64,000 bases of DNA from the NCBI RefSeq assembly GCF_026151205.1, contig NC_087084.1, positions 8,546,394 through 8,610,393 of the forward strand, in the 5' to 3' direction. Made by a program: the position numbers and the translations under genes. Under the pieces are notes generated by a model. It saw only the letters and a program-made list of their open reading frames with translations, made no database searches and had not been told where the DNA came from. The stretch comes from Bolinopsis microptera. Its lineage: Eukaryota > Ctenophora > Tentaculata > Lobata > Bolinopsidae. Below are positions 53,101-64,000 of the stretch, in pieces (the first letter of the stretch is position 1; each line of letters begins with the position of its first letter).

Positions 53101-56100
53101 TTTCCAAAAGACCAGAAAATAACAATCCCATTTGAGCAAGTAAACGTTTTGCGATTGGAAATATCTCAAGATGTCTACAATATTCGATATATGTTCATAG
53201 TATCTGAAAGAGAAACTGTATTCCGTACCTTAACAATGAATCCACCCAGGAAACAAAATATTCCAAGAACGTCAAGAATGTTGAACAAATCTTGCAAATA
53301 TTGCCACAGTTTCATCCGTATTGTCTTCGGCACTTGTTCCACGACCTGAAACATTTGTCATCTTTTTCAAGAGCACTTAATGAAACTGATATGTTAAACT
53401 AATATCTATAATAGCATTAGGTTAACCCACTTTTTTAAAACATGTAAATTTGTAGTTACTACTATCACATTCTTGAAACAACAAGCACATTCCTTAAAGC
53501 TACCGGACATCCCACCTGTATGATCTCGATGGGAATGGTGGATATCACGTACAACACAAGATATATCTCATATCCGGAGTATTTGGATCCGGACATCCAG
53601 TCTCCGTCGGTATTTTTATCCTCATTGTATTCGTCCTTTTTGTTGGGCCGAGCGAAGATAAGCGTGTAGATGAAAATACCGAGGAAAAGGAGATACATCA
53701 CCTGAATTAGAAATGTTTGAGTATGGTTACTGTGTGGTTAAAATGTGTGGCAGAAATATATTGTGATGGAAATGTTTGGTGGAAATGTTTGGTGGAACTA
53801 ATACTAGGACGGCTAGACCTACAGGCCTATTAACGATATGCGCGTCTTTTCAAAGTGATTCTATAAGTACATTAAGTAAGTATATATCATAAAATTTAAA
53901 GGAACAGTAGTTGTACTTTGTATGATCATGATTTTTGTAATCAATCATATTGGTCGGTTCTTAAATACATCAGATCTAGTCATACCACTAGTTATTGGAA
54001 TTAATAAGTTACCATACCACGTGGTATTGGAATTTCACGCATGGGGCGTTGTAAAAATACAACAGTTTTTCCCATGTGGTCAACTTCCGTTTTCTTATCA
54101 TCTCTTCAGGAATTTGCCCTCCATCCGTCTGAAATTTAAGTCGATGATAAACCGTAAATAAGCCTATTTAATAAACTCTCTCAAATTCCAACCGCGTTTA
54201 GACGTTAAGAAGCGAATGTGGAGAAATCACTTAAATGAGATTAAAAGTGAAAGTGAAAGTACCTCGACTTCGCCTTCTTTGCCATTCTCCAGGGCGGCTA
54301 GCTCAAGTTGGGTATCCATTTCTTTCAGTCCGGGATCCTCTTTACCTTTGTTCTAAGGAGGAGGCTGTTATTCTTTGTTATGAACAGGTATTTTACAATT
54401 ATGTCTCATTTCACTCGTGATATTTGGTAATTACGTCCCACTTCATTCATAGTATGATCTTATGACAGTCAACACACAATCATTTGCTTGTTTTCAAAAC
54501 AACTAATAAGCGATGCTTTTAGCAATTGATCAAATTGAGATGATAAAATGGGGCTTCAAGAGCTATGTATAAACTTCGCAGAAACACAGTAAATACCAGC
54601 TAGCAATAAAGTTCCATTTTTACAGTACAATAATAGTGAAACAGCCGCCCTCACAGCATGATTCACATGATCAGTGGGGATGTGATGTTGCTTCATTTAG
54701 ATTCGACCAGAATCACCATTTGGGGGCGGAGGTGCAAAGTTTGCGTAATTTGCCCAAATTCTCTCCCCCAAATGTTGTTTTAATTCTGGAAATTTTACAG
54801 CTAGAATTGCAGAAAAGCAGAGCAAGGGAGATAGCTGCTTTTATTGCTATAGCAGCTGTTGCTATAGCAGCTGTTGCTATAGCTGCTGCTTGATTTACCC
54901 CAATAATTAAATTCTGGTTAACCTGCCCGTCCAAATCCGGATCAGAACTCGCACCGATTTTAGTGTAGCGCATGAGAAACAGGGGGCCTGCTATTGGTAT
55001 ACAGGCGGCTATAAATATCTGAAATTATTGGTGTTAGGATTGGTATAATGTCCTAATTTCAACGATTAAAAATGTATGTTTGAAGTATTGTCAGCCTAAC
55101 AATTATTTATTAATAAGTACTATTCAATTTACTATTTTTAAATATCTAGATTATACTATCTGGATAGGCCTGCATGTACTGACCTTGACCCAGTGTTGTG
55201 CTGCGTGTATTTGTCCTAACCAAATGTCGGTCAACAAAGTCTGAACTGCTCCCTGAGATCAAAAGTATTTTGAGCTTCTTGGAATGTTGTGAAATTTGGG
55301 CAATTGAAGAGACTGAATTGCAAATAAGAAGTGGGAATGTTGCCAAGAATTTGTAAGCTTTATTACAAGAATGTGCGTACCTGAGCTATGAAGTTTGAAG
55401 CTTCTGTTGTACATGCTAACTGTACCAAATCCAGATTACCTAAACTCCTGTTGATAATGAGCGTTTAAATTTTGTTTTTTCGACAATGAAAGGCGAAGCA
55501 ACTTTTTCACATATTTCACATATTCACATATTTCAAATATTTCACATATTTCACATATTTCACATAATTCCCATATTTCACGGTTTAATATTTTTAATAT
55601 TCACATGTGTTTTATAAGCAGGACCTCCATCCAGAGTTCCTTCTGGTGATTCCTATCCTTGAAGGTCTGGTTCATAACACCAACAGCCAGAGATTCAAAC
55701 TCGCTGGGGAAAGAATCAATAACGATATTTATGAATATCAACTAGCAATTGCTGTATACTTAATTGGTTTTTAATTGGCTAGTTGATTGTTTTGTTATTT
55801 TATTTTAGTGTTGAGAACGTTTATTAAATTGATTATGCTGACTTTTAGAATTTAGAACATATATAAAAAATACAATGTTTCATAATTTGGATATTGAAAA
55901 AGTGTTTATACCTTCGTTAAAAAATAATATTTCAATTTATTTAGAAACAAAAACATTATGCACGTATTACGACTTCTAATATGGTAATATATCACAAATA
56001 ACAAAACATACCCGGCATATTCGAGAAGTTTCCTTTCATTTTCTTCGTCTCTCTTCAATCTATTTCTCTGTGTCTCCGCCAAGAATTTGAGGATCTTACA

Positions 56101-59100
56101 GGCAATGAGACCTGAGAAATTGATAGTTTACTCCAAAATAAAATTAACTTTTTGCATTTCACCGGTACTGTTATTTTCTTATTTACTTTTGGTTTTTTCA
56201 CTTAAACTCGAACTAGGTGTTTTGTAATAATTTTCAAATGAGATTTTACCAACAACTTAAAAAACAAACCTGTTGCTATGGGTGTTCTTGAACGCTCCCA
56301 AAATAGTTTGGCCATCTCTTGGGACTCAACGAAAACTGCGTAGAAAACCATCACATCATAAGGATTCTGAAAAGAAAGACGTATCTATCAGACGACAAGT
56401 TTTAAACATTTTTGTTACTAAACTCAAAAGAAGCCAACCATCTCCAAACTGACATATGAAAAGCAATAGATCACAAATCTAAATCACCTCAAAAGGTTTG
56501 GATTGCATGTCCAGTTCGTTATCCTTAAACTCCTTGCAAGTGAAGGTACTCTGAAAGGTACCCTCCAAGATCTCTTCCAGCAGCATTCCTATGTGAATTA
56601 GGGACAGCTTCGCCTTTACTTTGTTTTTTATTCCCTGCTGGAATGAGGATATCTAGCAAGACGTTAATTAAATGGCTATGTTAATTATTTACTAACAAGA
56701 TAATTCATTATGTAAAAATGAATCGATATAATATAATGATTGATGTAATTTAGCAAACTTGCAATGAATTGATGTGGATTTTGTTGGGAAGACGAAACAT
56801 AATTGTTTTGACACGTGAACATAAGCTCGACCATATTTGGACATAGAATGTAGTAAACTTGAATATAAACTTACTCCTCCTTGGCTCATTTTCCTGAGTG
56901 TTTTAAAGCAGACGACCGTGTTATCAATCTCGTTATACAGGCTCGCCAACATTTCGTGAGTCAGGAAATGTTTCATGTCGAGGTCCTGAACAGAAACGTA
57001 TCAATCCAAGTATCCAATAATTGTGGTGAGTAAATTATCGATTCTGTAATGTAATCTGAACACTTTTTCCACCCTCACCACTCCACCCTTTCACGTCACA
57101 CACCACTCATCATTGACACCACTACATCATATATAATCACTCTTCACAACATCATCCTCAGTTGAAAACGATTTACACAAGTATTTTGAAAGCTCCTGCT
57201 AATACAATCTTTCGTATCACTTATATGTTTTAAATATCACCCTCCAGATCTCGACTCTTGTTTAACAGTCTGTAGTGTTACAACTGGAGCACAAATAAAT
57301 ATCTATTAAATAAATCCACCGTGATACTTAGGGAAGAAACACTTATATTCACCTGTTCCAGCATCATTTTGATGAAGACGGGCTTGTTCTGAACTATAGC
57401 AATCCTCAACAAATCAGACTTTTCTTTCTCCTGATTAAAAACGAATTGGTGATTCAATTGCATATTACTAGACGTCGTGATACATGTTTGTGTATTATGT
57501 GTATAGTGTATACATTTGTATAAATTTGTGTACATACGCATCAAGAACTGTACGGTTAGTAGTCAGTGTAGAGCTGATTTGATTTGAAACTTTCATCGAA
57601 TAATAAAAAAGACTGAATTGTCCATCTCAGAAGAGAAAATCGAATTATTGATTAATTTGAGAATCCTTATCAATTGAACATTTTAAAATTTTTGCCCAGT
57701 TTTAGGGTTATTGTTTTAAACATGTGATGTTTAGTTGCTATCATGTGGTAAATGCGCGCGCGCCGCGCGACTACACTAAATGCTGAAACATGCACTTTTA
57801 TTGCAACTTTGTCTTGCAGAGCTAGCGCTCAAAAGTCTTCTTAAATTCGTTACTTTGGGTAAAGAGCTCTTAAAAAATCTCAAATTATTTTAAATTGTAG
57901 CATGCAAACTCGGTGTAGATAATGTAACATAAGAGTAACAAGCACTAATGATAAATGCCAGATAAAAGTTTCAGAAAGATTGGCAATGATATCACAGAAT
58001 ACTGATGAACAGAAGAAAATGCAACTCATTTCGTAACCAAAACTTACGGAGAACTTTGAACTAGGAAGGATTAAAGAATAAGCGAGGTTAGGTCGGTCCC
58101 ACGTAATGGCAAGTTTCATGGAGGCTAAGGAAGATGTCCCTTCCTTATTTCCCCGTATCAGGGCAGCTAACAACGCCAAATCAAACTCCTTTGAGTCGTT
58201 GAGTTCGTATATCGTTAGCTGAAATTAAGGATGTCAATAGACTGAGAATTTACTCAATGATATTGGCTTTGAAAGTGAAGGTTGTGTTGTATATTATTGA
58301 GAATTATTCAACAGGTGTACACTGTGCACTGAAATATCGTAGCCACCAGAGTCCGGACAATTATCCTTAAAAAGGTAGTATGTAAACAACAAAGGGGGGA
58401 CGGAAAATTATGTTTTTTCATCGTTTTAAACACAAATTTTGATTTAAACCTCCCTTTGACAAGTCAAATGTCAACAGACAATTATTAAAAGGGTAACGAG
58501 AATTTCTCATTTTTGTTTGCCGACTAAAACCACTCACCAATTTATCGTAACTGAGAAGCTCAATAATCTCACGGTGAATCTTATCCTTGTCTTCCGGTCT
58601 CATATTTGGGAATTTCTTACTAACTACCACATTGAGATCCTCTGTGTTGACTTCTGATAACACTCGTATCGTTATCTTATCACTGAAATGTGGTTTATTA
58701 ATTATTTAATCAATTAACTAATTGGTTGTGGTTAAGACGATCATTATTTAGAGTTTCTAGTCAATTTGCTCAAATTTATGTAAAGATAAAAAGTAAAACG
58801 TTAGAATACTTAATCTTTTCACCGAATCGAAGAAAAATAAAAATAAATCAGGTCATTTGTATAACGCACCCATTCTTGTCGATGGCCTCCTCGGGTGAAC
58901 TGAGCCGATACGCCTCAGCTAGAACATCAGCTGATCTGCCCGAACCAGCTATCACTAGACCAGGGTTACCTGAAAATAATGTCACGTGATAAGTAACATG
59001 ATAATATCACGTGATGCAGACTCAGAGAGACGATATTATCTCGATATGACTCTCACGGTAAATATTGGACGACTTTGTCCATTTCCTTAATAAATTTCAG

Positions 59101-60075
59101 TAATATACACTGCATGCTGTATAATATTTTCACAAAAATCACAGCTCGACATATACCCAGTTTGACGGTTTCCAGAAGGGTTTTGATAGAGTTAGGACCA
59201 CCTTCAATAAGAATACAAATCTGAGGCAGAGTGTAATCTGAAATGTTTGTTAGTTAATAAAGGAATTCGTTTCAACAGTATAATTTGGATACATTAAATG
59301 TGAAAACTGTACATCCGGATACTGGAATGTTATTGAATGTAGGCGATAATAATTTCACATTCTTAATAATTTCACTGCGCACCCTGGCAGCCATGAGCGG
59401 TATCCTTCTAGACTTAAATCTATAACAGGAACCGGACACGAGGGCGGATGACACAGGGGCGGTACTTTCCTGAAAGGGTGGACACAAGGGCGAATCACAT
59501 GAATCACTTTAACATGGAAAAACGGGGTTTCAACAGTCTGGTTGAGGTAAGGCTTAGCTCGAAGAATTGGATCTACTCACGTGTAAATTTGAAACAAGAA
59601 TAGTGTGAAAAATAACCACCAAGACTAAAGTCTCCTCTCAAATTGAGAGATTTTCCTTAAATATCTCAGCAGCAGATTTTGTGGTTTGATAACGTGCTTA
59701 TACCAATCAAACTCTGCCTAGATGTTCATGTGACAAACTTGGTCTTCAGAATATCGCAGACGCTACGGTTACCCGGGTTTAGATCAGTGCGTACAAAGAC
59801 AGGAATTTAATTTGGGCTGACAAATTTCACTGATATGAGGTGTGTTCACTTAATTATCATTTAGAACGGTTTTTGGTAAAATTTATCATGTGATTCGCCC
59901 TCGTGTCCACCCTTTTAGAAAAGTAACGCCCTTGTGTCCTACGCCCTAGTATGGCACGGTCCTATAACCCAGAATTAATTAGATAATTACTTACTTCCTT
60001 CTCGGTATCGCTCAGATATTTTCTGTTCCAAAGCGGCCCTGAATTTGATCTCTCCACCATACTCGTACTGCTTAC
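48351..60075 (-). CDS. TRPM2-like: TRPM2-like cation channel with C-terminal NUDT9-type domain, N-terminus missing
   Basis: Thirty exons join in phase to 1248 residues plus stop. Human TRPM2 is about 1500 residues, so roughly 250 N-terminal residues are absent. The gene encodes a plasma-membrane Ca2+-permeable channel of the TRPM family; TRPM2 is opened by ADP-ribose and Ca2+. Order seen: TRPM homology region ([26 protein letters not shown]), ankyrin-like TRPM repeats ([24 protein letters not shown]), six membrane helices and pore, TRP helix, coiled coil, Pro-rich linker, NUDT9 homology domain. The first exon found (60075-59995) starts with two bases of a split codon behind a good acceptor, so at least one upstream exon exists. 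None was recognised up to 64000. Introns are mostly 100-700 bp. Confidence 0.95.
50777..51630 (-). other. TRPM2-like: TRPM2-like gene: TRP helix, coiled coil and linker exons
   Basis: Exons 51630-51446, 51297-51149 and 50866-50777. [19 protein letters not shown] is the TRP helix, aligning with the family's IWKFQR motif, followed by LIEEY-like MIQEYKDFP and PLSLLYHGY. The second exon (EESREEYQ-type, [11 protein letters not shown]) is helical and likely the assembly coiled coil. The third is a Ser/Pro/Asn linker ending [10 protein letters not shown]. The acceptor of the linker exon is the weakest in the model. Confidence 0.85.
54838..54893 (+). repeat. 15-bp GCTATAGCAGCTGTT tandem repeat
   Basis: About three units within the TRPM intron 54923-54352. 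Palindromic (AGCAGCTGTTGCT). Confidence 0.8.
55502..55582 (+). repeat. TTTCACATA microsatellite
   Basis: About eight units of 9-10 bp (ATATTTCACAT) in a TRPM intron. Confidence 0.85.
56012..60075 (-). other. TRPM2-like: TRPM2-like gene: N-terminal cytoplasmic exons
   Basis: Exons 60075-59995, 59237-59157, 58969-58870, 58682-58538, 58218-58048, 57430-57353, 56985-56875, 56637-56488, 56366-56270 and 56111-56012. They encode the second part of the TRPM homology region. [15 protein letters not shown] matches the YG.E..LR..LE motif, followed by IEGGP and [16 protein letters not shown], the Rossmann-like fold that in TRPM2 helps bind ADP-ribose. The MHR3/4 repeats follow: [51 protein letters not shown], then [13 protein letters not shown]. 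Confidence 0.9.
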
Positions 60076-61232
60076 CTGAAAAATGTTTGCTTGAGAAGTG
60101 ACTCCTGACACTGAAGTGACACTGATGACTGAACACTGATGACTGAAGACTGAACACTGAATATGAATGGTCACAAAATAACGGTCTCTAAGGAAGAACC
60201 TTCTTAAGATTTAATGTAAAAACTCAACATCCACTCGTTTTCATGATCACCACACTCTATAATAAATTCAGGATAATGAAAATAAAGACGTATTCTAGAA
60301 TGTAATAATAATAATAAAATAACGTGGTTCTGGTTCATGGCTGCAAAATTGCTCAAAAATTGTTACACGATTTACACGATTTTTACACGATTAGAAAATT
60401 TATTTGTTATACCGTAATAACAATTTTAAAATAAAAAATAAATGACTTCCCTCTGAAGTAGAACAGATGATGGGAGAGCTTCAAACATGGCGATGGAGGG
60501 AAGCGGTGTCTCACCGCTGGGAGGTAAATTAATACCTGTATCACGATGGTAAAACTACGCGATTGTTCACTATAGATCTAAAAGTATACTGCCAATTTTT
60601 CCTCCTAAAATGGTTCCTCGCCAATTTTTATATTTCAGCCACCGGCCTGCACCGGCCGCACCTAAACGTTGCCTCGGTGCAGGGTCTGTGCTTACAAGGC
60701 GTCACTAAAAATTCCTAAGAAAAAGGTTTATCTCTCCATATGTTGAGAATTATACTGACACTTTAATACCACCATTTGCAGCAACGTGCAAATCATGCCC
60801 CGATTTGGAAACCCTGCAGCCATTCAGCTGCAGCACAAACGGTTCTGCAGCAAATCAAATCTATTATTTCTCCATATTAATATTAGCAGCTGATTACAAC
60901 ATGATAAACTTAACTTACTCTTACTGTGGTCATTAGGGACTGATAATTTGTATCGGTCCGAAATATGGCTTCGAAGAGACTGTTTTTAAATAGCACCATT
61001 AAGTGCACCTAGCTGCCTCAAGGTCAGAAGTTGTTACAAATCCGTATTTTAATTATCGTCACCAACTAATGTAGGTCTACTTTCAACGTGATTTTGAGTG
61101 GTACACCTAATTAAAATGAGCGCACGATCGCCCTAAAAAATTCAACGCCACCAAAGCCTCGTATTTGACGACATAAAGTATATTATTCAATTCTTTGCTA
61201 ACTTTGATTTTTTTGTATTTTTAAGTAGGAAT
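60076..61232. other. interval upstream of the first TRPM exon found
   Basis: No TRPM exon recognised. A plus-strand ATGGCGATGGAGGGAAGCGG at 60488 followed by a GTAAAT donor could be a first exon, but it does not join in frame to the next candidate exon at 61233. Confidence 0.3.
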
Positions 61233-63552
61233 ATGAGTACAGAGAAAGTTGATCTTTCAGAACAATGTCGACTTTTAAAAGATGATCCGCCATCTTCTGG
61301 TAAGTAGTAAATTAATACAGCATGTCCTTAATATATTCTGAACTGCGGAAATAGTTAGGTAGTAAAAACAGCTTGTTTTGGGGCACTAAAATTCTTATTC
61401 CTTGGCCAATTTTTTATTTTTTCATGCTGATTTGAAGGCCATTAAAGCATTTGAACCAATCAAAAAAGTTTAAGTTGTATATCTTTTACGGTTTTTGCAG
61501 AAAGTCGTATTAAAGTTGATGCCGTGGTGTCAGTAAAATGGTACGGATATATATCGTCTCGCTTAAATATATAAAATATAAATTAAATATGCAAAAATGG
61601 AGTGATTTTCTAATTTTATCTCATAAATTAGAGCCATTTAAAATCCACACATTATTTTCAACTCGCCCTGCAGTAAGATTAGCAGGAACCCCTCTAACTC
61701 TAAAGTGGTGTCAAGAGACAACGACCACTGTGGCCAGTTCTCGAGCGTTTCATTAAAATCAAGAGTGTCTCTTTAACTCGGCATCAATATTGATGCTGTT
61801 AATTGGGATAAGTCAAGAGTACTAATTGACTAACGTCGCTGTCGTCAGATAACATCCAGACGCGGTGGGAATATTCACCATGGCCACTAAATAACAACCG
61901 GTCGAATAGTTGAATAATTGGAATAATATTCGATCATTCAAAATTAAAAGTTTGTCGAATTTTCCTTCTATTCTGTGTCAAGGACAACAGAAAATCGCGA
62001 TTATTTAGGCCAAAAATCGCGGACCCGCGACATGCCAAACTAGGCAAAATCTCGAAAATCGCGGCGAAAGATAATGTATTTGCAGAGCAAAGTTAGATGT
62101 CATATATTCGTTAATTAGCTTGTTAGTCTAGTTAGATTAGCTATAAATACTGATCAGAGCTTGCTTTTAGATCAGCCTTTCCAGACGATCTCAAAAGTTT
62201 CTCCCAGCTCGCCAGAACGGAACTCGATGTTCCACTTCGAATCTATACTCATAATTCATATACATAATATTATTAGTTAACTTGTGTTAAACTTAATACT
62301 TTACCATACTGCACGTAATCAAGCAAATAAACCCTGTTTACAATGAGATAACATCACGTCATCGAATCACGTGTTTTGATAACAAAGCTAGAGACTAAGG
62401 GGTATGGAGCAAACTGCTTTTCATGTGTTTTATAGACTGACCATGAGTTCTTTTACACAAATTGCACTACTAGCCTTAAAAAGATTATCTTTTGTGGGGA
62501 CCGAGGCCTCATCGTCCGAGTATAAAGCAGACATTCCTGATCTCTATGTTCGTAGAAATATTTCCTTTACCCTCATGAGCTGTTGTCCGTATTATATATA
62601 GATTGTCTTAACAATTGATAAATGTTCTCATGGTTCCAAATCTAATGATTCAATGTCACTTAACAAACCTTGATTACGTAATATAGGGGGGGGGGGGGGG
62701 GGGGGGGGTTCGGTCTTGATTACGGTTGATTACGGAGGGGGGGGGGGGGGGGGTAAAAATTGCCAAAATATTGATTACGTAATATGTGAACGACCCCTAT
62801 ATCGAGAATTACTCCGACCGAAAATTTTCCAAGTCGAAATTTTTTCAAAGATTTTCTGGAAACTACGTTTGTTCATGTTTCATGCTACCCTGATCATTAT
62901 GAGCTTCTGAAGTCCGTACAAACATTCGGAAGACTGTGGATGTGGTTCCATATACTTATAAGTGATATTTGGTCTGAAGATTTAAAGGAAAATGCGCAAA
63001 TTTGGTCCTCAGATTTAAAGGTAAATGCGCGGATTGTCGCGGAGAACTAAAATAATCGCAATTTGTCGCGAGGATCTGAGAAAATCGCGATTTGTCGCTG
63101 CAAACGTCAAAAATCGCGATTTGTCGCGGAGAATGGGAAAAATCGCGATTCCGCACGTGCCGCGATTTCCTTTTGTCTTTGTTCTGTGTTTTCTTCTGTC
63201 AAGACGACGTATCAGCTACATTTATCATTGGAGAAATTTTAGACAAAAACTTGGTCATAACAAATCTTGTTTTTAACGTTGAGGACTTCCATCAGTCTGA
63301 AAGTAAATCTGCTCAAAGCAAAAAATATGGTAATATTTTTTTAAGCAAAATTGAAAATCTTTACGTTACTTGCAGCAATTTTGTCGGTTAAATATGGCGG
63401 AATCATGATGCGAAGATATTCAACGATAAGATGACGATAAATCATCATTTCAGACCCTAGCCTGGTATTGGACGTTACTGCTTTTGGTGACACTTTAGAA
63501 GAGAAGGATGAGGAAAAACCGGTGTCATCAGATGACGAAGAACGTTCGGAGG
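61233..63552 (+). CDS. tentative gene, acidic protein, incomplete model
   Basis: Candidate exons 61233-61299 (MSTEKVDLSEQCRLLKDDPP), 61501-61532 (ESRIKVDAVVS), 63204-63329 (DDVSATFIIGEILDKNLV, VEDFHQSESKSAQSKKY) and 63454-63552 (DPSLVLDVTAFGDTLEEK, PVSSDDEERSEG). Each has plausible acceptors and GTAAGT/GTAATA/GTAGAT donors. The first pair and the last pair join in phase. Between 61532 and 63204 the phases do not match, so an exon is missing or the two pairs are unrelated. The product would be small and acidic with SSDDEE, suggesting a CK2-type site. Family unknown. It runs opposite to the TRPM gene. Confidence 0.4.
61975..62075 (-). repeat. dispersed TCGCGA-rich repeat, copy 2
   Basis: Inverted relative to the copy at 4552: on the minus strand it reads TTTTTGGCCTAAATAATCGCG followed by ATTTTCTGTTGTCC. 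Several CCGCGA/TCGCGG motifs. Confidence 0.55.
62684..62755 (+). repeat. paired poly-G tracts
   Basis: Two G runs of about 18-25 bases flank TTGATTACGG repeats. TTGATTACGTAATAT occurs on both sides. Could form G-quadruplexes; the run lengths may be assembly-uncertain. Confidence 0.85.
62800..62912 (+). repeat. diverged single copy of the hAT-internal 256-bp unit
   Basis: CTCCGACCGAAAATTTTCCA, AGTCGAAATTTTTTCAAAG, ATTTTCTGGAAACTACG and CATGCTACCCTGATCATTATGAGC parallel the second half of the 256-bp unit at 23.3-25.1 kb module for module, with perhaps 15-20% mismatch by eye. Confidence 0.75.
63005..63190 (+). repeat. dispersed TCGCGA-rich repeat, copy 3, internally tandem
   Basis: Four or five irregular units of AAAATCGCGATTTGTCGCGG about 30-36 bases apart, ending GCCGCGATTTCCTTTTGTC, which matches the end of copy 1. 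The open frames across it are repeat translations. It abuts the acceptor of the candidate exon at 63204. Confidence 0.7.
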
Positions 63553-63834
63553 GTAGATATTTATTTTCAATTCTTTTAAGATCACGAAAGCATTTTTTTA
63601 TTTTTTTTAAATTTTTTTAAAAAGAGAGGCTGGGCCTGGTTGGCCCACGAGAGGATAGCATATGGATGCTTTGCCTACCTCTGGGGTATGGCAGTCCTGT
63701 GGGAGGATGCCAGTGGAATCAAGATGTGTAATCATGGATGATGGTAAGTGTTGTGGGGTGTGTCATAGATAAACGCTTAAGTGGTGGTTGAGTGTGGAAG
63801 AGAGGGGCAAAACAAGACGGCGTTAAAGTAGTCG

Positions 63835-63999
63835 CTATGTTACACCTGTCTGGTCCAACTCCTCCGGCACCACTAAGCGTTTAGTGTGGTTTGTAAAGTT
63901 GACAATGGTGGAGATGTGTTGGTTGTCGAATATGTCATTGACAGAGAGGTAGTAGTCCCGGAAATATTGACCTCTTATTTGGGCAATAGCCGGGCACTG
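63835..63999 (-). pseudogene. minus-strand open tail at window edge, possibly transposase-derived
   Basis: Fifty-four codons open from the edge to a stop at 63835. The frame reads QIRGQYFRDYYLSVNDIF, then DNQHISTIVNFTNHTKRL and VVPEELDQTG. The pattern (F..IFDN..I..IV..TN) loosely resembles the segment just before the catalytic domain of PiggyBac-type transposases, but it ends too early for an intact one. Could be a broken transposon copy or the last exon of an unrelated gene. Confidence 0.3.
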
Positions 64000-64000
64000 T

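Larger units (their letters stand above)
51759..55703 (-). other. TRPM2-like: TRPM2-like gene: pre-S1 and channel-domain exons
   Basis: Exons 55703-55605, 55447-55381, 55252-55184, 55018-54923, 54352-54263, 53701-53516 (S1-S2), 53345-53229 (S3), 53035-52922 (S4), 52742-52620 (S5), 52336-52192 (pore) and 51918-51759 (S6). [16 protein letters not shown] is the typical pre-S1 motif. S1 begins [17 protein letters not shown]5 follows [18 protein letters not shown]. The pore exon has [18 protein letters not shown], with FGELDLD at the selectivity-filter position. An acidic loop [13 protein letters not shown] holds two cysteines, and S6 is [17 protein letters not shown]2 ends EIIQ and S3 has FNILDV, the positions that in TRPM channels coordinate cytosolic Ca2+. 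Confidence 0.93.

Noticed and set aside
59272-59487. Minus-strand frame between two TRPM exons
   Set aside because: The flanking exons join in phase without it and it lacks TRPM motifs.
62160-62245. Minus-strand peptide KWNIEFRSGELGETFEIVWKG
   Set aside because: Looks protein-like but is only about 27 codons, with no upstream exon found; could be chance.

Overview
The window is animal nuclear DNA. Coding sequence is broken into many short exons with GT..AG introns, the introns hold microsatellites, minisatellites and transposon remnants, and the recognisable families are metazoan: p21-activated kinase, tetraspanin, FOXN2/3 forkhead and a TRPM2-type channel with a NUDT9-like C-terminus. No gene identifies the species. 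An AT-rich invertebrate genome, possibly early-branching such as a cnidarian, is my guess only. All exon models below were joined by hand from splice sites and reading phase; every junction quoted keeps phase.

Layout. 1-1.5 kb (minus): the first three coding exons of a PAK kinase that runs off the left edge. 3.5-8.0 kb (minus): a complete eight-exon tetraspanin. 8-12 kb: no gene found; repeats and a candidate LTR. 12.0-41.4 kb (plus): a complete six-exon FOXN2/3 forkhead gene whose DNA-binding domain is split by an intron of about 25 kb. That intron carries a (TAG)-rich minisatellite, a 2.7-kb hAT-like element packed with a 256-bp tandem array, a 1.2-kb tandem duplication, a long (AC)n tract and two candidate minus-strand exons. 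41.4-46.1 kb: dispersed repeats. 46.2-47.3 kb (plus): an orphan single-pass membrane protein. 48.35-60.1 kb (minus): 30 exons of a TRPM2-like channel ending in a Nudix domain with an intact catalytic box; its first ~250 residues were not found. 60.1-64 kb: a weak plus-strand gene model, TCGCGA-rich repeats, poly-G tracts, a stray copy of the 256-bp repeat and a minus-strand open tail at the edge.

The genes do not form a pathway. PAK (Rho-GTPase effector), tetraspanin, FOXN regulator and Ca2+ channel appear to be ordinary neighbours. The most distinctive items are the channel-enzyme (Nudix box retained, one predicted Ca2+-site residue replaced), the hAT element with 8-bp target duplication and internal satellite, the excess of CACGTG palindromes across introns, and several foldback or G-quadruplex-like repeats.
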